Shown: positions 43,006-53,813 of the stretch, one piece after another | How positions within the stretch are numbered: the stretch's first letter is position 1 | Layout of the letters: each line of letters opens with the position of its first letter | NCBI RefSeq assembly: GCF_003481825.1 | Contig: NZ_QULW01000003.1 | Location: 166,434-230,433, forward strand | Direction: 5' to 3' | Source: Clostridium sp. OM02-18AC | GTDB taxonomy: Bacteria; Bacillota; Clostridia; Lachnospirales; Lachnospiraceae | Length of the DNA: 64,000 nt | Translations under genes and position numbers: made by a program | Notes under the pieces: model-generated | Databases searched by the model: none | Told to the model about the DNA's origin: nothing | What the model saw: the letters and a program-made list of their open reading frames with translations, nothing else

Positions 43006-46000
43006 CTACCAGTCCATTGTCCAAATGCGGTACAGTTCCCACCCCAACCCAGTCAGAACGTTAGCCTGAGCAACCTCCCTGTCTTTGGTATTCGATGACT
43101 GCCTGTAAGATTCTCCATCCAGCATAATACCAAGCAGATATTCTTCCGGCTCATACGGGTTGATGACTGCAATATCAATTTTGAATTTGGAATGTCCAAC
43201 GGATTTCTGATACTGATATCCGGCTTCTTTGATAGCCTGACATACGTGTTCTAAAATTCCCTGATTTTTCTGAAGATGTGTCTCCACATATTCTCCCTGA
43301 AGCCGGCCTTTCTGCGCAAACTCCAGAAAATCCTTCAGTGCCTCTACTCCTTTGGATTTTGTCCGTCTCAAATCAATCATATCAGAGGTCATGGTTGTAA
43401 ATACCACCATCTCATAACGCGCACGGGATACCGCCACATTCAGGCGTTTCCAGCCTCCCTCTTTGTTTAACGGTCCGAAATTCAGGGAAAGTTTTCCTTC
43501 TGCATCTGGACCAAAGGCGATGGAAAATAAAATGATATCCCGCTCGTCGCCCTGCACATTTTCCAGATTTTTCACAAACAGCGGTTCTTCTCCTGTATTC
43601 GCCCACTGGTCAAATGCCGCATCCTTTTGAAATTCTGCCTGCAAAAGATCTTCGATCAAAGTCTGTTGGCTGATATTGAACGTTACAACGCCGATCGTCT
43701 GTTTTGTGCGCATCGGATCCTCATAACGGCTGCGGATCTCCCGGATAATTGCCTGCGCTTCCCCTTCATTTACCCGGCCTTTTCCGCGATCAAAGAAGTC
43801 ATCTGTTCGAACCATCCGTACCCTTTTTTCCCGATCATTTACAGATGGGAACGTGAGCATGGAGTTTTCGTAAAATTCCCGGTTGCTGAAAGCAATCAGA
43901 CTCTCATGACGGCTCCGGTAATGCCAGTGCAAATAGGCTGACGGCATTCCAAGCGCAAGACAGTCATCCAGAATACTATCCAGATCTTCCAGATCCAGAT
44001 TATCTTCATCAACGGTATTACCCGCAAAGAAACTGGTAGGCGGCATCTGATTTGAATCACCTACGATCACGGCATTTGTTCCACGTGCCAGAACCCCAAT
44101 GGCCTTACAGGTCGGAAGCTGTGAAGCTTCATCAAAAATCACAATATCCACAAGATTGTTTTCTGCCCTCAGATACTGTGCCGCGGATATTGGACTCATA
44201 AGCATACAAGGACAAAGCCGTGGCAGGATATGCGGAATCTGCTCAAAAAGACTCCGGACTGAGATTCCACGTCCATTGCTGCTGATAGCCCGGCGTAAAA
44301 TATTGAGTTCTTTGCTGGCTTCCACCGAATCTCCGGATCGTGGAAGCTGATGTGTCAGTTTATGGAACATCTCTGCCTTGATCAATTCCATAAATTCCTG
44401 ATCCATCTTTTTAAACTGGGCAATTTTCTCATGAAAGCCTATTCCGGTAAATTCATTCAATACCGGCTCTGTTTCAATGACAGACAGAATCAGTTCGCGG
44501 TAAACACTTCGCAGATAAACATTCATGACAGAATCATGAGAAAGTCCGTTTGCATAAGCATCACAGACAGGTGACAATCCAAGTGTTCTGCATTCTTCAT
44601 CGTATTGCCGGTAAATAATCCAGTCTTTCAAGGCATCCGTATGATCCAGAATACATTTGCAAAGTTCCAGGCGGCTCTCAAGCCATCCACGCTCTGACTG
44701 GCTGACCGAAAAATCAAGCTTCAAAAGTTCATCCGCCGCTTGTTCCGCTTTTTTTGCACACTGCCAGTCACCTTGTAATTTTTCCGCACACTGAATGCAG
44801 TTTTCCAGTTTTCCTGACCGTTCCAGCTTGCTGGTCACAGTCTCATACTGCTTCAGCACCTGTTTCTGTTCCCGTATTTTTGTACGATACTGCTGCAACA
44901 ATTCGGAATTGTCATATTTTTGCAAAACCTGTTTCCATTCATAAGGAAGCGTACTCTCTGCTTCTGCTATTTCCTGCTGCTCTTTCTGGAAAAAAGACAC
45001 ATCCGTAAGATAAACCGGAATCCGGTCTGTTTCTACCGGAAACTCAGCATACGCCTGTAATTCTGCCGTTAATGCATCCAGTGCCTTTTTCTTTCCGAAA
45101 AACCTCCGATTTGCCTGGTTATATTTTCCCCGGAAATCGTTCATATCCATACGAAGGAAGTTTTCATTCCAGCGTTTTAGAAAATCTGCTTTTTTCTGTA
45201 AAAACAGATTTCTGGACTCCAGATAGGCCAACGGAAGTTCAAACTGCCGGTCTGTATCTTCACTGTTTCTCAAAAATGCAGGAATTTCTTTTAATGCACT
45301 TACCATGCTGCCGCATATGCAAATCTGTTTCCATTCTGCTTCCTGTACCGGAACTGTAAGTTCCATGATCTGAATAAAATCAAGCACATGCCTGCGCAGA
45401 TTTTCCAGAGAAGAGGCATAGGTACGAATCGTACTTTCCAGGTCGAATTTCAGCCGCTGACTGTACTGTGTCTGCCGGATCGCAGCCAAGGGATGGTGCT
45501 GCGGATGCCCAATGCCCTTTGCAGAAGCAACCAGACGTTCCAGACACTGCGTCTGATGATCAAGATCGCTCTCTGTCAGATTTTCGGCATAAGAATGATC
45601 AAAACGAACCAGCTGACTCTGTTCCGGAATCATTTCATACAGATCCATCAGTTGACGAAGACTCTTACCAAAACTGCGTTTTTTATGGAGTGCTTTTACA
45701 TAAGCATCCAATTCTGTCCGCATGGCACGAATGTCCTGGATTTTTTTATCATAATCGGTTTCTGTTCCACAAACATCAATTTCCAGTCCACGGCGAAGCT
45801 GATCCAGCACTGCCTTTTTGGTTGATTTATTGGAATGTAATTCCATGCAAAAATCCTGAATTCCCAATGCCGTCAATCGTTTCTGGACTACTTCCAAAGC
45901 TGCCATTTTCTCTGCTACAAAAAGGACCGTCCTGCCCTTTGTCAACGCATTTGCAATCATGGCTGTAATAGTCTGGGACTTTCCGGTTCCCGGAGGTCCA

Positions 46001-48114
46001 TGCAAGACAAAGCTGATTCCGGCCGCCGCCATATTAATCGCGCGCAGCTGAGATGCATCAACCGTCACTGGAAGATATGCTTCGTTCTCATCAATCTCCT
46101 TCGGAATAGAACAATCCCAGTCTACTGTTCCCATCATCAGACTCCGGACAATTTTGCTGTTCTCAAGGAACTCCTTGTTGCTGTGTATATCATTCCACAT
46201 CACAAACTGAGAGAACGAAAAATTCCCCAAAATTCCAGCTTCTACTACATCCCACATGGGAAGATTCATTACTGCATGACGAATGATCGCAAAAATCTTT
46301 GGAAGATCCAGCCCGTGCTCATCAGTCAAAGGAGGATTCAATCCACCGATCTGCAGCTGGCAATTCTGCTTTAAGAATTCCAGCAGCGTTATATTAATCT
46401 GGGCATCTTCATCCCTCATACGCATTGCATAACCCTTGCGGGCAGATTTACGCACAATATCGACCGGAACAAGAACAATCGGAGCATACCTTGCAGTGGG
46501 GTCTTTCTTTTCTTCAAACCAGCGCAGCAGTCCCAATGCCAGATAGAGCGTACTTGCTCCGTTTTCTTCCATCGATGTTTTTGCAAAACGATACATTTTG
46601 GTAAGACTAAGATCCAGTTCTTTTGCAGAATACAGGGAATGAAGCCGTTTATGCCGGCTCTCAAGCGCCATAAAATCCGTAAATATTCCCAATTCCCCAA
46701 GCGCTTCAACCGGAATGTCTCCCTCTGCATTGACCGACATATCGGCAGGTCTTGGAAGTACCTGAAACTCCTCGCCATCCGACAATGCATCTTCCAAAAG
46801 GCTGATATCCGCTGACAAAAGAGACACTACTGCTTTCGTAAAACGCATATTGATCAGCATATTCCGCAGACTGAGATCCAGAAGTTTTCTCTCCCATTGC
46901 GTTAATTTGGTACCCCGTTCCTTTTTGAAAGAATCCGGCAATTCGAATGATATTCCAACCTTCTCTGGTGCATGCGTGACATCCTGTTCTTTTCGTTCCT
47001 CATGCTGCACCTCAAAACCAGATGCTGTCATGACGCGAACCGGAAGCGGACGAATCCCCATACTTCGTGCCCGTTTCACATCCAATGCAAATACGAAATG
47101 GCTATAATCCGATACGTTCCGCTGCGCAATTACAGATGCCTCATCAAAGCTTCTGCTCTTTCCGGCACACATTGCCGTACACTCCACCACGATCATTTCC
47201 CGGATTCCCTTGGACATACGCTTCTCCAGCTGTGATGGATCATCCACCAGCATGTCCGTGAACGACTCATCTGATAACCAGACTCCGGCAAAAATATGGT
47301 CCTGCATCATGATCAGGATAGGATTTAATCCCATTGCCTCCAGACAGGCTGTATACAGCAATGTCATATCCAGGCAGGTTCCAAGATGCTGTTCCATTAC
47401 CGCATCAGCCAGACGCACTCTCTGTCCGCACGTTTCAAAACTGGACGGTGGTTCCGCATAAGTGATATTTTTCTGCTGAATTGCCGCATACGCAGCTGCC
47501 GCCATATAATTGACCCGGTTCGGATCGTGATACTGGTATCCTGCCAGTGATGGATCTTTTGTCCATTTTTCCAGATACTGTGCAGCTATTTGAATCAGAC
47601 TGATGACTACCGGATGATTCGGCATGGCAAATGCAGCCAAAAGTTCCGATGTATACCTCAGTCCCGGCCACTGGTCAAATGCAAGTGCTGTAATCTGCAC
47701 CGTCTGCTCTGCCAAAACCATCTCATTTTCATAGACACAAACCTTTAGGCAGCAGATACTGCGCTCCGTAAGAGATGCAAAATATCCTGTATTCACTGAC
47801 ACATTCAAATTTTTAAAATGCCGCTCTTCTCCCGCTTTTATCTGATCCACCGCAAATTCCAGCGGTTCTGTTAGTCCGTTGTCCGATGTAATGCAAACTT
47901 TCAGATTCGTTTTGTCATTTTCTGTTTCGTTTTGCAGACAAATATCCCTTACGATTCTGGCACTATTGTGTATAATGGCATATGTCAGCACATCATCTAT
48001 CTCACAGATAAGCTGCAATTTTTTCTCTTGTGTTTCTGCGTGTTCTGTATTTCCCGCATCCGCAGGTATTTCCTGTTCACGCTGCTTTTCTTCCGGTAAT
48101 TCTCCTTTTTCCAA
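43006..48114 (-). CDS. DUF4011-type helicase/nuclease giant (C-terminally truncated by amber codon)
   Basis: 1702 residues. Order: an N-terminal beta-rich domain, a transglutaminase-like region near residues 200-300 (HLGTCLDMTLLYTACLEAMG), DUF4011 near 400 (KLTQWERKLLDLSLRNMLIN), SF1 helicase with Walker A GPPGTGKSQT near 703 and DEAS box (IVIFDEASQ) near 1328, and a C-terminal PD-(D/E)XK/Vsr-like nuclease (FKIDIAVINP, LLGIMLDGESY). Family members normally continue into DUF3320; here a Trp-to-TAG change (second W of DWW) separates it. Such proteins are found in defence islands, and placement between CRISPR loci supports that. Confidence 0.88.
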   Translation of the reverse strand: MEKGELPEEKQREQEIPADAGNTEHAETQEKKLQLICEIDDVLTYAIIHNSARIVRDICLQNETENDKTNLKVCITSDNGLTEPLEFAVDQIKAGEERHFKNLNVSVNTGYFASLTERSICCLKVCVYENEMVLAEQTVQITALAFDQWPGLRYTSELLAAFAMPNHPVVISLIQIAAQYLEKWTKDPSLAGYQYHDPNRVNYMAAAAYAAIQQKNITYAEPPSSFETCGQRVRLADAVMEQHLGTCLDMTLLYTACLEAMGLNPILIMMQDHIFAGVWLSDESFTDMLVDDPSQLEKRMSKGIREMIVVECTAMCAGKSRSFDEASVIAQRNVSDYSHFVFALDVKRARSMGIRPLPVRVMTASGFEVQHEERKEQDVTHAPEKVGISFELPDSFKKERGTKLTQWERKLLDLSLRNMLINMRFTKAVVSLLSADISLLEDALSDGEEFQVLPRPADMSVNAEGDIPVEALGELGIFTDFMALESRHKRLHSLYSAKELDLSLTKMYRFAKTSMEENGASTLYLALGLLRWFEEKKDPTARYAPIVLVPVDIVRKSARKGYAMRMRDEDAQINITLLEFLKQNCQLQIGGLNPPLTDEHGLDLPKIFAIIRHAVMNLPMWDVVEAGILGNFSFSQFVMWNDIHSNKEFLENSKIVRSLMMGTVDWDCSIPKEIDENEAYLPVTVDASQLRAINMAAAGISFVLHGPPGTGKSQTITAMIANALTKGRTVLFVAEKMAALEVVQKRLTALGIQDFCMELHSNKSTKKAVLDQLRRGLEIDVCGTETDYDKKIQDIRAMRTELDAYVKALHKKRSFGKSLRQLMDLYEMIPEQSQLVRFDHSYAENLTESDLDHQTQCLERLVASAKGIGHPQHHPLAAIRQTQYSQRLKFDLESTIRTYASSLENLRRHVLDFIQIMELTVPVQEAEWKQICICGSMVSALKEIPAFLRNSEDTDRQFELPLAYLESRNLFLQKKADFLKRWNENFLRMDMNDFRGKYNQANRRFFGKKKALDALTAELQAYAEFPVETDRIPVYLTDVSFFQKEQQEIAEAESTLPYEWKQVLQKYDNSELLQQYRTKIREQKQVLKQYETVTSKLERSGKLENCIQCAEKLQGDWQCAKKAEQAADELLKLDFSVSQSERGWLESRLELCKCILDHTDALKDWIIYRQYDEECRTLGLSPVCDAYANGLSHDSVMNVYLRSVYRELILSVIETEPVLNEFTGIGFHEKIAQFKKMDQEFMELIKAEMFHKLTHQLPRSGDSVEASKELNILRRAISSNGRGISVRSLFEQIPHILPRLCPCMLMSPISAAQYLRAENNLVDIVIFDEASQLPTCKAIGVLARGTNAVIVGDSNQMPPTSFFAGNTVDEDNLDLEDLDSILDDCLALGMPSAYLHWHYRSRHESLIAFSNREFYENSMLTFPSVNDREKRVRMVRTDDFFDRGKGRVNEGEAQAIIREIRSRYEDPMRTKQTIGVVTFNISQQTLIEDLLQAEFQKDAAFDQWANTGEEPLFVKNLENVQGDERDIILFSIAFGPDAEGKLSLNFGPLNKEGGWKRLNVAVSRARYEMVVFTTMTSDMIDLRRTKSKGVEALKDFLEFAQKGRLQGEYVETHLQKNQGILEHVCQAIKEAGYQYQKSVGHSKFKIDIAVINPYEPEEYLLGIMLDGESYRQSSNTKDREVAQANVLTGLGWELYRIWTMDW

Positions 48115-48305
48115 TGATCATTCCCCCTGTTATCCCTTGTATTCTCAGATAATGATATTGTGGCATAGGCGGGATGAAAAAGATATATGGTTAGTCCGTT
48201 TTCCGGTCTCTTATTGCATGATGATACTTCTTAGATAGTCCTTAACATCCTGATGCAAGATTTCTACAATTTAAAAACTGTTCTTTTAAACATGTTGTAA
48301 ATGGG

Positions 48306-48338
48306 TATAAAAATACCACCAGTTCGCTGACCGGTGGC
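48306..48338 (-). terminator. Intrinsic terminator after the small gene at 48350
   Basis: Minus-strand CCACCGGTCAGCGAACTGGTGG stem-loop core (CCACC/GGTGG) followed by TATTTTTATA. Nothing else is seen in 48115-48305. Confidence 0.65.
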
Positions 48339-48349
48339 ATTTACTGAGC

Positions 48350-48490
48350 CTATTTCCATGACCATTCCTTTACTTTTTCAAGAGCTTCTACCGCCTCCGG
48401 CGGCGCATCTTCCAGATGACACCCCACCATGTAAGGCTCGTAAATACTCATCAGTTTTTCTATTTTTTCTAGACATTCGATAATTACCAT
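48350..48490 (-). CDS. Small acidic protein, 46 residues
   Basis: Starts MVIIECLEKIEKLMSIYEPY and ends EALEKVKEWSWK, with AAAGGAAAA upstream of the ATG. The ATG overlaps the end of a preceding frame (…EKEKALW-stop), as in coupled small gene pairs. I do not recognise it. A terminator follows. Confidence 0.5.
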   Translation of the reverse strand: MVIIECLEKIEKLMSIYEPYMVGCHLEDAPPEAVEALEKVKEWSWK

Positions 48491-48660
48491 AATGCTTTTT
48501 CCTTTTCGATTTGGAACCATGCATTGTATTCAGCTTCAACTTTGAACAGCTTTTCCATGTACATATCTTGTGTGGATATCCACTAATTTTACTTAAATTA
48601 TACGCATCTATTCCTTCTAGGGCAATCAATTCCTTTGCATATTGATGAACATCTTCTTGG
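48484..48660 (-). pseudogene. Remnant of a small protein gene upstream of the 46-residue gene
   Basis: One frame gives EDVHQYAKELIALEGIDAYN and NLSKISGYPHKI; another frame then gives MEKLFKVEAEYNAWFQIEKE to a TAA overlapping the next ATG. The frame switch near 48560 suggests a frameshift. It abuts the degenerate end of array 3. Confidence 0.4.
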
Positions 48661-48673
48661 TCAGAACTTTCTC

Positions 48674-51454
48674 ACTTCAATCCACAGGTTCCTCGCAGAA
48701 AACGACTTGTTTACAGGAGCGGAGGTAGTATGGCGCTTAATTTCAATCCACAGCTTCCTCGCAGGAAGTGACCCTTACCAATGCTTGCGGTCGAGGCATC
48801 CAGAGTATTTCAATCCACAGCTTCCTCGTAGAAAGCGACGGCAACTGCTGGGCTGCAACAGCAGACGTGACATTATTTCAATCCACAGCTTCCTCGTAGA
48901 AAGCGACTTTAAACGCCCCATTTCTGAAGCGGAACACAATGGATTTCAATCCACAGCTTCCTCGTAGAAAGCGACCTGCTGCCCCGCCTCGACCGTCTAC
49001 GATTGCTTGCAATTTCAATCCACAGCTTCCTCGTAGAAAGCGACGGCACCGATTCCGGCATATCAGGTTCCTAACCCATTTCAATCCACAGCTTCCTCGT
49101 AGAAAGCGACATGCTTTGTATGTGTCATCGTACTGCTCCTCACAATTTCAATCCACAGCTTCCTCGTAGAAAGCGACTATATCTCCAAGGTCAAGGTTGA
49201 TTACTACCATTATTTCAATCCACAGCTTCCTCGTAGAAAGCGACGATAAGCACAGCAGAGAACAATGCAAGAGTTATATTTCAATCCACAGCTTCCTCGT
49301 AGAAAGCGACAACGCAGAACTTGCGGAACTGGGCGACGTCCCGGATTTCAATCCACAGCTTCCTCGTAGAAAGCGACACGGATCTTATCGACAGAGGGTA
49401 TGGAGAGGGTGATTTCAATCCACAGCTTCCTCGTAGAAAGCGACAAGAATCAAAGAGTATGGATCCGATACGGTCATAATTTCAATCCACAGCTTCCTCG
49501 TAGAAAGCGACGGTTGAATCACGCAAAATCTGCAAGTTTATGAAGATTTCAATCCACAGCTTCCTCGTAGAAAGCGACTGAAGTTGCTAAGTTACAGATT
49601 GACCTTTCAGGTATTTCAATCCACAGCTTCCTCGTAGAAAGCGACCAGTAGTTGCAAACCTGCCAGACCTTTATAATTATTTCAATCCACAGCTTCCTCG
49701 TAGAAAGCGACTCGCCAGCTGCTCTACCTTGCGTTTGCTGTACTTATTTCAATCCACAGCTTCCTCGTAGAAAGCGACTTGGTTTGAGGAGCTTGACGAG
49801 TTTGCTGGAATATTTCAATCCACAGCTTCCTCGTAGAAAGCGACTGACGAAGACGGAACAATAAAAACCATACGTGATATTTCAATCCACAGCTTCCTCG
49901 TAGAAAGCGACTATGCCTATGCAGATATTAGCTGGCAGAGGGTGATTTCAATCCACAGCTTCCTCGTAGAAAGCGACGGTATAACACGCCCTCTTGTACG
50001 TTGTTCAAGGATTTCAATCCACAGCTTCCTCGTAGAAAGCGACGCGGAACGCAAGGACACACTGCTGCTGACGTAAATTTCAATCCACAGCTTCCTCGTA
50101 GAAAGCGACACAGCAGGAGCAGGCAACAACGGCGGCGGTGCAAAATTTCAATCCACAGCTTCCTCGTAGAAAGCGACATACTTCCGTAAGTATATAATAA
50201 AGACAGTCAAAGATTTCAATCCACAGCTTCCTCGTAGAAAGCGACTAAATGTGATATGTCGTGCCGCCCGTGACCTTGTAATTTCAATCCACAGCTTCCT
50301 CGTAGAAAGCGACAGAAGAAACAGTGGAGGTATATTATAAATGGCAGATTTCAATCCACAGCTTCCTCGTAGAAAGCGACCCAGACATACTATTTCCCCC
50401 TTTCTAAGCACTGTATTTCAATCCACAGCTTCCTCGTAGAAAGCGACCCCAAGCGGTATTGATATGACAAGGGACATTCAGATTTCAATCCACAGCTTCC
50501 TCGTAGAAAGCGACGGTGTAAAACCGTCCGGTAACATCGGTCTGGAGTTCATTTCAATCCACAGCTTCCTCGTAGAAAGCGACTCATAACAACCGCCCCC
50601 TTTCACTAGGCACTATATTTCAATCCACAGCTTCCTCGTAGAAAGCGACGATTTATGATCGGCTCAAAGTGGTCAAATACCTATTTCAATCCACAGCTTC
50701 CTCGTAGAAAGCGACGATGGCACAGCCCCAGATTGATGCCAACATCAAGCATTTCAATCCACAGCTTCCTCGTAGAAAGCGACCCAATAAAACCACCGTT
50801 GTTACCATCCATGCAAAATTTCAATCCACAGCTTCCTCGTAGAAAGCGACCATTGTGTACGGTGACTTCAATCGTTCCGACAGCATATTTCAATCCACAG
50901 CTTCCTCGTAGAAAGCGACGATGTTGCAAAATCACCGGGGTCAAAACCGTTCTATTTCAATCCACAGCTTCCTCGTAGAAAGCGACATATTTTTCGTTCC
51001 ACCGACCGAATACACTGAAATTTCAATCCACAGCTTCCTCGTAGAAAGCGACTTGCCCTGGACATAATAATATGTCATATAGGACAGGATTTCAATCCAC
51101 AGCTTCCTCGTAGAAAGCGACCTGCCTGTTACGGTGCAGTACACCAATGACATAATTTCAATCCACAGCTTCCTCGTAGAAAGCGACCATTTGAGCTATG
51201 CTGTAATTCCCGATACAGAAATTTCAATCCACAGCTTCCTCGTAGAAAGCGACTTGATAAAGCTGCCAGTTACCATCGGCATATACGATTTCAATCCACA
51301 GCTTCCTCGTAGAAAGCGACTCAAAAATGGTATATTTTTAAATACTATGCAACACATTTCAATCCACAGCTTCCTCGTAGAAAGCGACCATTGTTGATAT
51401 GACGCCGATGCAGATCACAAAATTTCAATCCACAGCTTCCTCGTAGAAAGCGAC
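48674..51454 (-). CRISPR. CRISPR array 3, 42 repeats, linked to the second effector operon
   Basis: 33-nt repeats; on the minus strand they start GTCGCTTTCTACG and end CTGTGGATTGAAAT, with stem GCTTTC/GGAAGC. The two leftmost repeats (48674 and 48740) carry substitutions, marking the leader-distal end. 41 spacers of 33-36 nt. The first 12 nt of the handle side are the same as in arrays 1 and 2 apart from one added base. The leader adjoins the cas3 gene of the divergent operon. Confidence 0.98.
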
Positions 51455-51647
51455 AGCAAACATGCACAACCATTCCTTGCACGCCTGCATAAATCACAGC
51501 AATACTCACAAAATAATACCATTATCCTCTTCTATTGCTGTCAACCCTATAAAAATATACAATTTTACTGGTGCGAATCTGCCAACATTTTATGTGCACT
51601 TCTGACTCGCACCCAATACCTATTCGTGTCAAATATTTCAGAAACTT
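51455..51647 (-). promoter_or_regulatory. Leader of array 3, with conserved leader inverted repeat at 51570-51613
   Basis: Minus-strand TTGACAGCA followed 20 nt later by TATTAT, aligned with the orphan-repeat leader. Inverted repeat arms GGTGCGAAT / ACTCGCACC with loop TTATGTGCACTT; its one mismatch is a G-U pair in the minus-strand RNA. No U-run follows the stem. Confidence 0.72.
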
Positions 51648-53813
51648 CTACTTGTACTGTTCCAAAACGCCACGCATATATCCCCAAAATTCATCATACG
51701 CCAAAGTCCATTGAAAAATATCATCTGCAATTTCTTTTACATTCCATTGCTTGATTTTATTCCGGGGAATTGAAATGGACTTTTTCTGCAATACCTTCCA
51801 ATCGCCTTTGCCGTGTGCAATTTCTTTTGCAAAGGATTCATCAACAACTGCTGTAACCGTATCAGAATCAATCACTTTAAACTCCTTTGCGACATTTTGA
51901 AACTGCATGGCTGCTTCCTGCGTCATGAGCGATTGTATCGTTCGCAGGCAACTATCATCGCGGACAATTTCCTCATCCATGGCGTAGGTGCTGAGTTCTG
52001 GCACAATTTCTTTATTTTGTAAAAAGAAATCACGCAAAACGTCTCTGGAAGTATTCAGCTGCGTATTCTCTTTTAACATGGAATCTTCTTGTAACGTAAA
52101 ACTCCACATTTCTGCCCTAGGGCAATCTCCATGCCGATTAACTCTCCCCGCGGCCTGTAAAAGCGAAAGCAATGATGATAACTCTCGAAATCCAGTTCGG
52201 AAAGAAAAATTAACGCCTGCTTCCACACAAGAAGTTGCTACCAACACCCAGTCCGTATCGTCACGATTCTCTAATCGTCTTTTGATTTTCTCAATTTTAC
52301 GTTCCCGGTCTTCTGCCTTCAATGCAGTTGATAGGTGTTCCACATGAGATCGGCCAAATCTTTTTAAAAAGTCATCTGCCAGTACTGCCGCACTTTGAAC
52401 TGTATTTACAATCAGCAGTCTCGGACCCGGAGCGCTGTGAATCCATTCTATCAGTTTCTTTCTTGTAACTGGTTTTTCCTGAAAGCAAAAACGAATCCTG
52501 CCTTTTTCATACATCATTAAGCGCTTTTGCAGATCCGCATAAACCAATTCCTCAACGCAGGGATGCTTCATACCAACTTGCGATAAAGGTTTCAATTCCC
52601 AGTAACGTACCAGAGATCCCGAGGCAAGCGTCCAATAACAGTTCCACTCTTCTGCCAATACATTCATCCAGTTCCAGGCAATTGGCAATAATTTTAAAGG
52701 CAATGCGTTATGTGCTTCGTCAATGAAAATAACACTCCCCGGCAGTTCATGGAACCGCCGCAGCGCTGATGGACGATTGGAAGCAAGTGTTTCGAAAAAT
52801 GCGACTGCAGTTGTAACTACAATCGGCGCCCGCCATAATGAAGTCAGATAACGGGTATTGTAATTTTGAAAATCAACCCGTGAATGTAATTCTGCAACCA
52901 CTGCTTCTGGATCTTCACCAGGCAGCAACAAGGCTTTCCGGTAAATATCCACTGATTGTTGGATGATACTTGTATACGGAAGAATCACAAAAATATGTCT
53001 GGCATTGCGTTTGATGGCCTGCTGCAATAAATGTGCCATAACTGCTGTTGTTTTTCCCGATCCCACCGGACTATCGCAAGATGAAAAATCACTGTTAATC
53101 CGGGCATTACGGCAGACTAAATACATTTCCCGCCGAAGACGATTACGCTCATCATCACCTTCTAGCTTTGATACATACTGATCCAATGCAGCAAGTCGTT
53201 CTTCTGCACGCAATGCCGGTAATTCCGACTCAACTGCCTTTCCATATGTAACCGCCGTATCTGTGTGATCTGCATCCGCAAGACACGATAAAACCATGCG
53301 AATAAACACACTGATTTCTCCAGGATAGGGCTGTTCCTCTTTACAAGTTTCGGTGAGAAACACAGATTGGTGACATTGCAGTAAATCTGACAGCACAGAA
53401 TCCGTGTGTTGCCGGACTTTTATATGCTCATCACGAAAAATGGCTGTTTCTCTCATACTCTCAGCCTGCATATTCGGAAGACCTTTATGATGAGAATAGA
53501 CTGCAAGCGCTGCATAGCCATAACCATTCTTTACCAACGCAGCGCTTCCAGCATCCACATGATTGATCGGCAAATGTCTCTGGTCATGTCCATGACCTCG
53601 TAATACCATCTGATTCTCTGTTTCTAATTTTCCGAGGTCATGCAGACAGACCGCATCATGAACAATATCATGAAGTTCATTTTTCAAATATTTTGCGTGC
53701 TGTTCAACGTCCTTTGCGTACTGCACAGCTCTCATATCTACGCCTTGAATATGTGCAAGATATGTTTGTGCCGGATACTCCATTTTAGCACTGTGCGCAA
53801 GATAATCTTCCAT
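51648..53813 (-). CDS. cas3: Cas3 HD nuclease-helicase of the second, I-C-like system
   Basis: 721 residues. HD domain with VCLHDLGKLE and YSHHKGLPN, Walker A SPVGSGKTTA, DEAH box (IFIDEAHN), motif III variant LASGS, and QAAGRVNRHG. It is the last gene of its operon and overlaps cas7 by one base (TAATG); in the first locus cas3 comes first. Only distantly similar to the other Cas3 in the window, so not a recent duplicate. Confidence 0.93.
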   Translation of the reverse strand: MEDYLAHSAKMEYPAQTYLAHIQGVDMRAVQYAKDVEQHAKYLKNELHDIVHDAVCLHDLGKLETENQMVLRGHGHDQRHLPINHVDAGSAALVKNGYGYAALAVYSHHKGLPNMQAESMRETAIFRDEHIKVRQHTDSVLSDLLQCHQSVFLTETCKEEQPYPGEISVFIRMVLSCLADADHTDTAVTYGKAVESELPALRAEERLAALDQYVSKLEGDDERNRLRREMYLVCRNARINSDFSSCDSPVGSGKTTAVMAHLLQQAIKRNARHIFVILPYTSIIQQSVDIYRKALLLPGEDPEAVVAELHSRVDFQNYNTRYLTSLWRAPIVVTTAVAFFETLASNRPSALRRFHELPGSVIFIDEAHNALPLKLLPIAWNWMNVLAEEWNCYWTLASGSLVRYWELKPLSQVGMKHPCVEELVYADLQKRLMMYEKGRIRFCFQEKPVTRKKLIEWIHSAPGPRLLIVNTVQSAAVLADDFLKRFGRSHVEHLSTALKAEDRERKIEKIKRRLENRDDTDWVLVATSCVEAGVNFSFRTGFRELSSLLSLLQAAGRVNRHGDCPRAEMWSFTLQEDSMLKENTQLNTSRDVLRDFFLQNKEIVPELSTYAMDEEIVRDDSCLRTIQSLMTQEAAMQFQNVAKEFKVIDSDTVTAVVDESFAKEIAHGKGDWKVLQKKSISIPRNKIKQWNVKEIADDIFQWTLAYDEFWGYMRGVLEQYK

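Noticed and set aside
29518..49344. 13-nt match AACTGGGCGACGT between an array 2 spacer (29518-29549 region) and an array 3 spacer (49311-49344)
   Set aside because: The rest of the two spacers does not align and the reading frames differ; likely chance.
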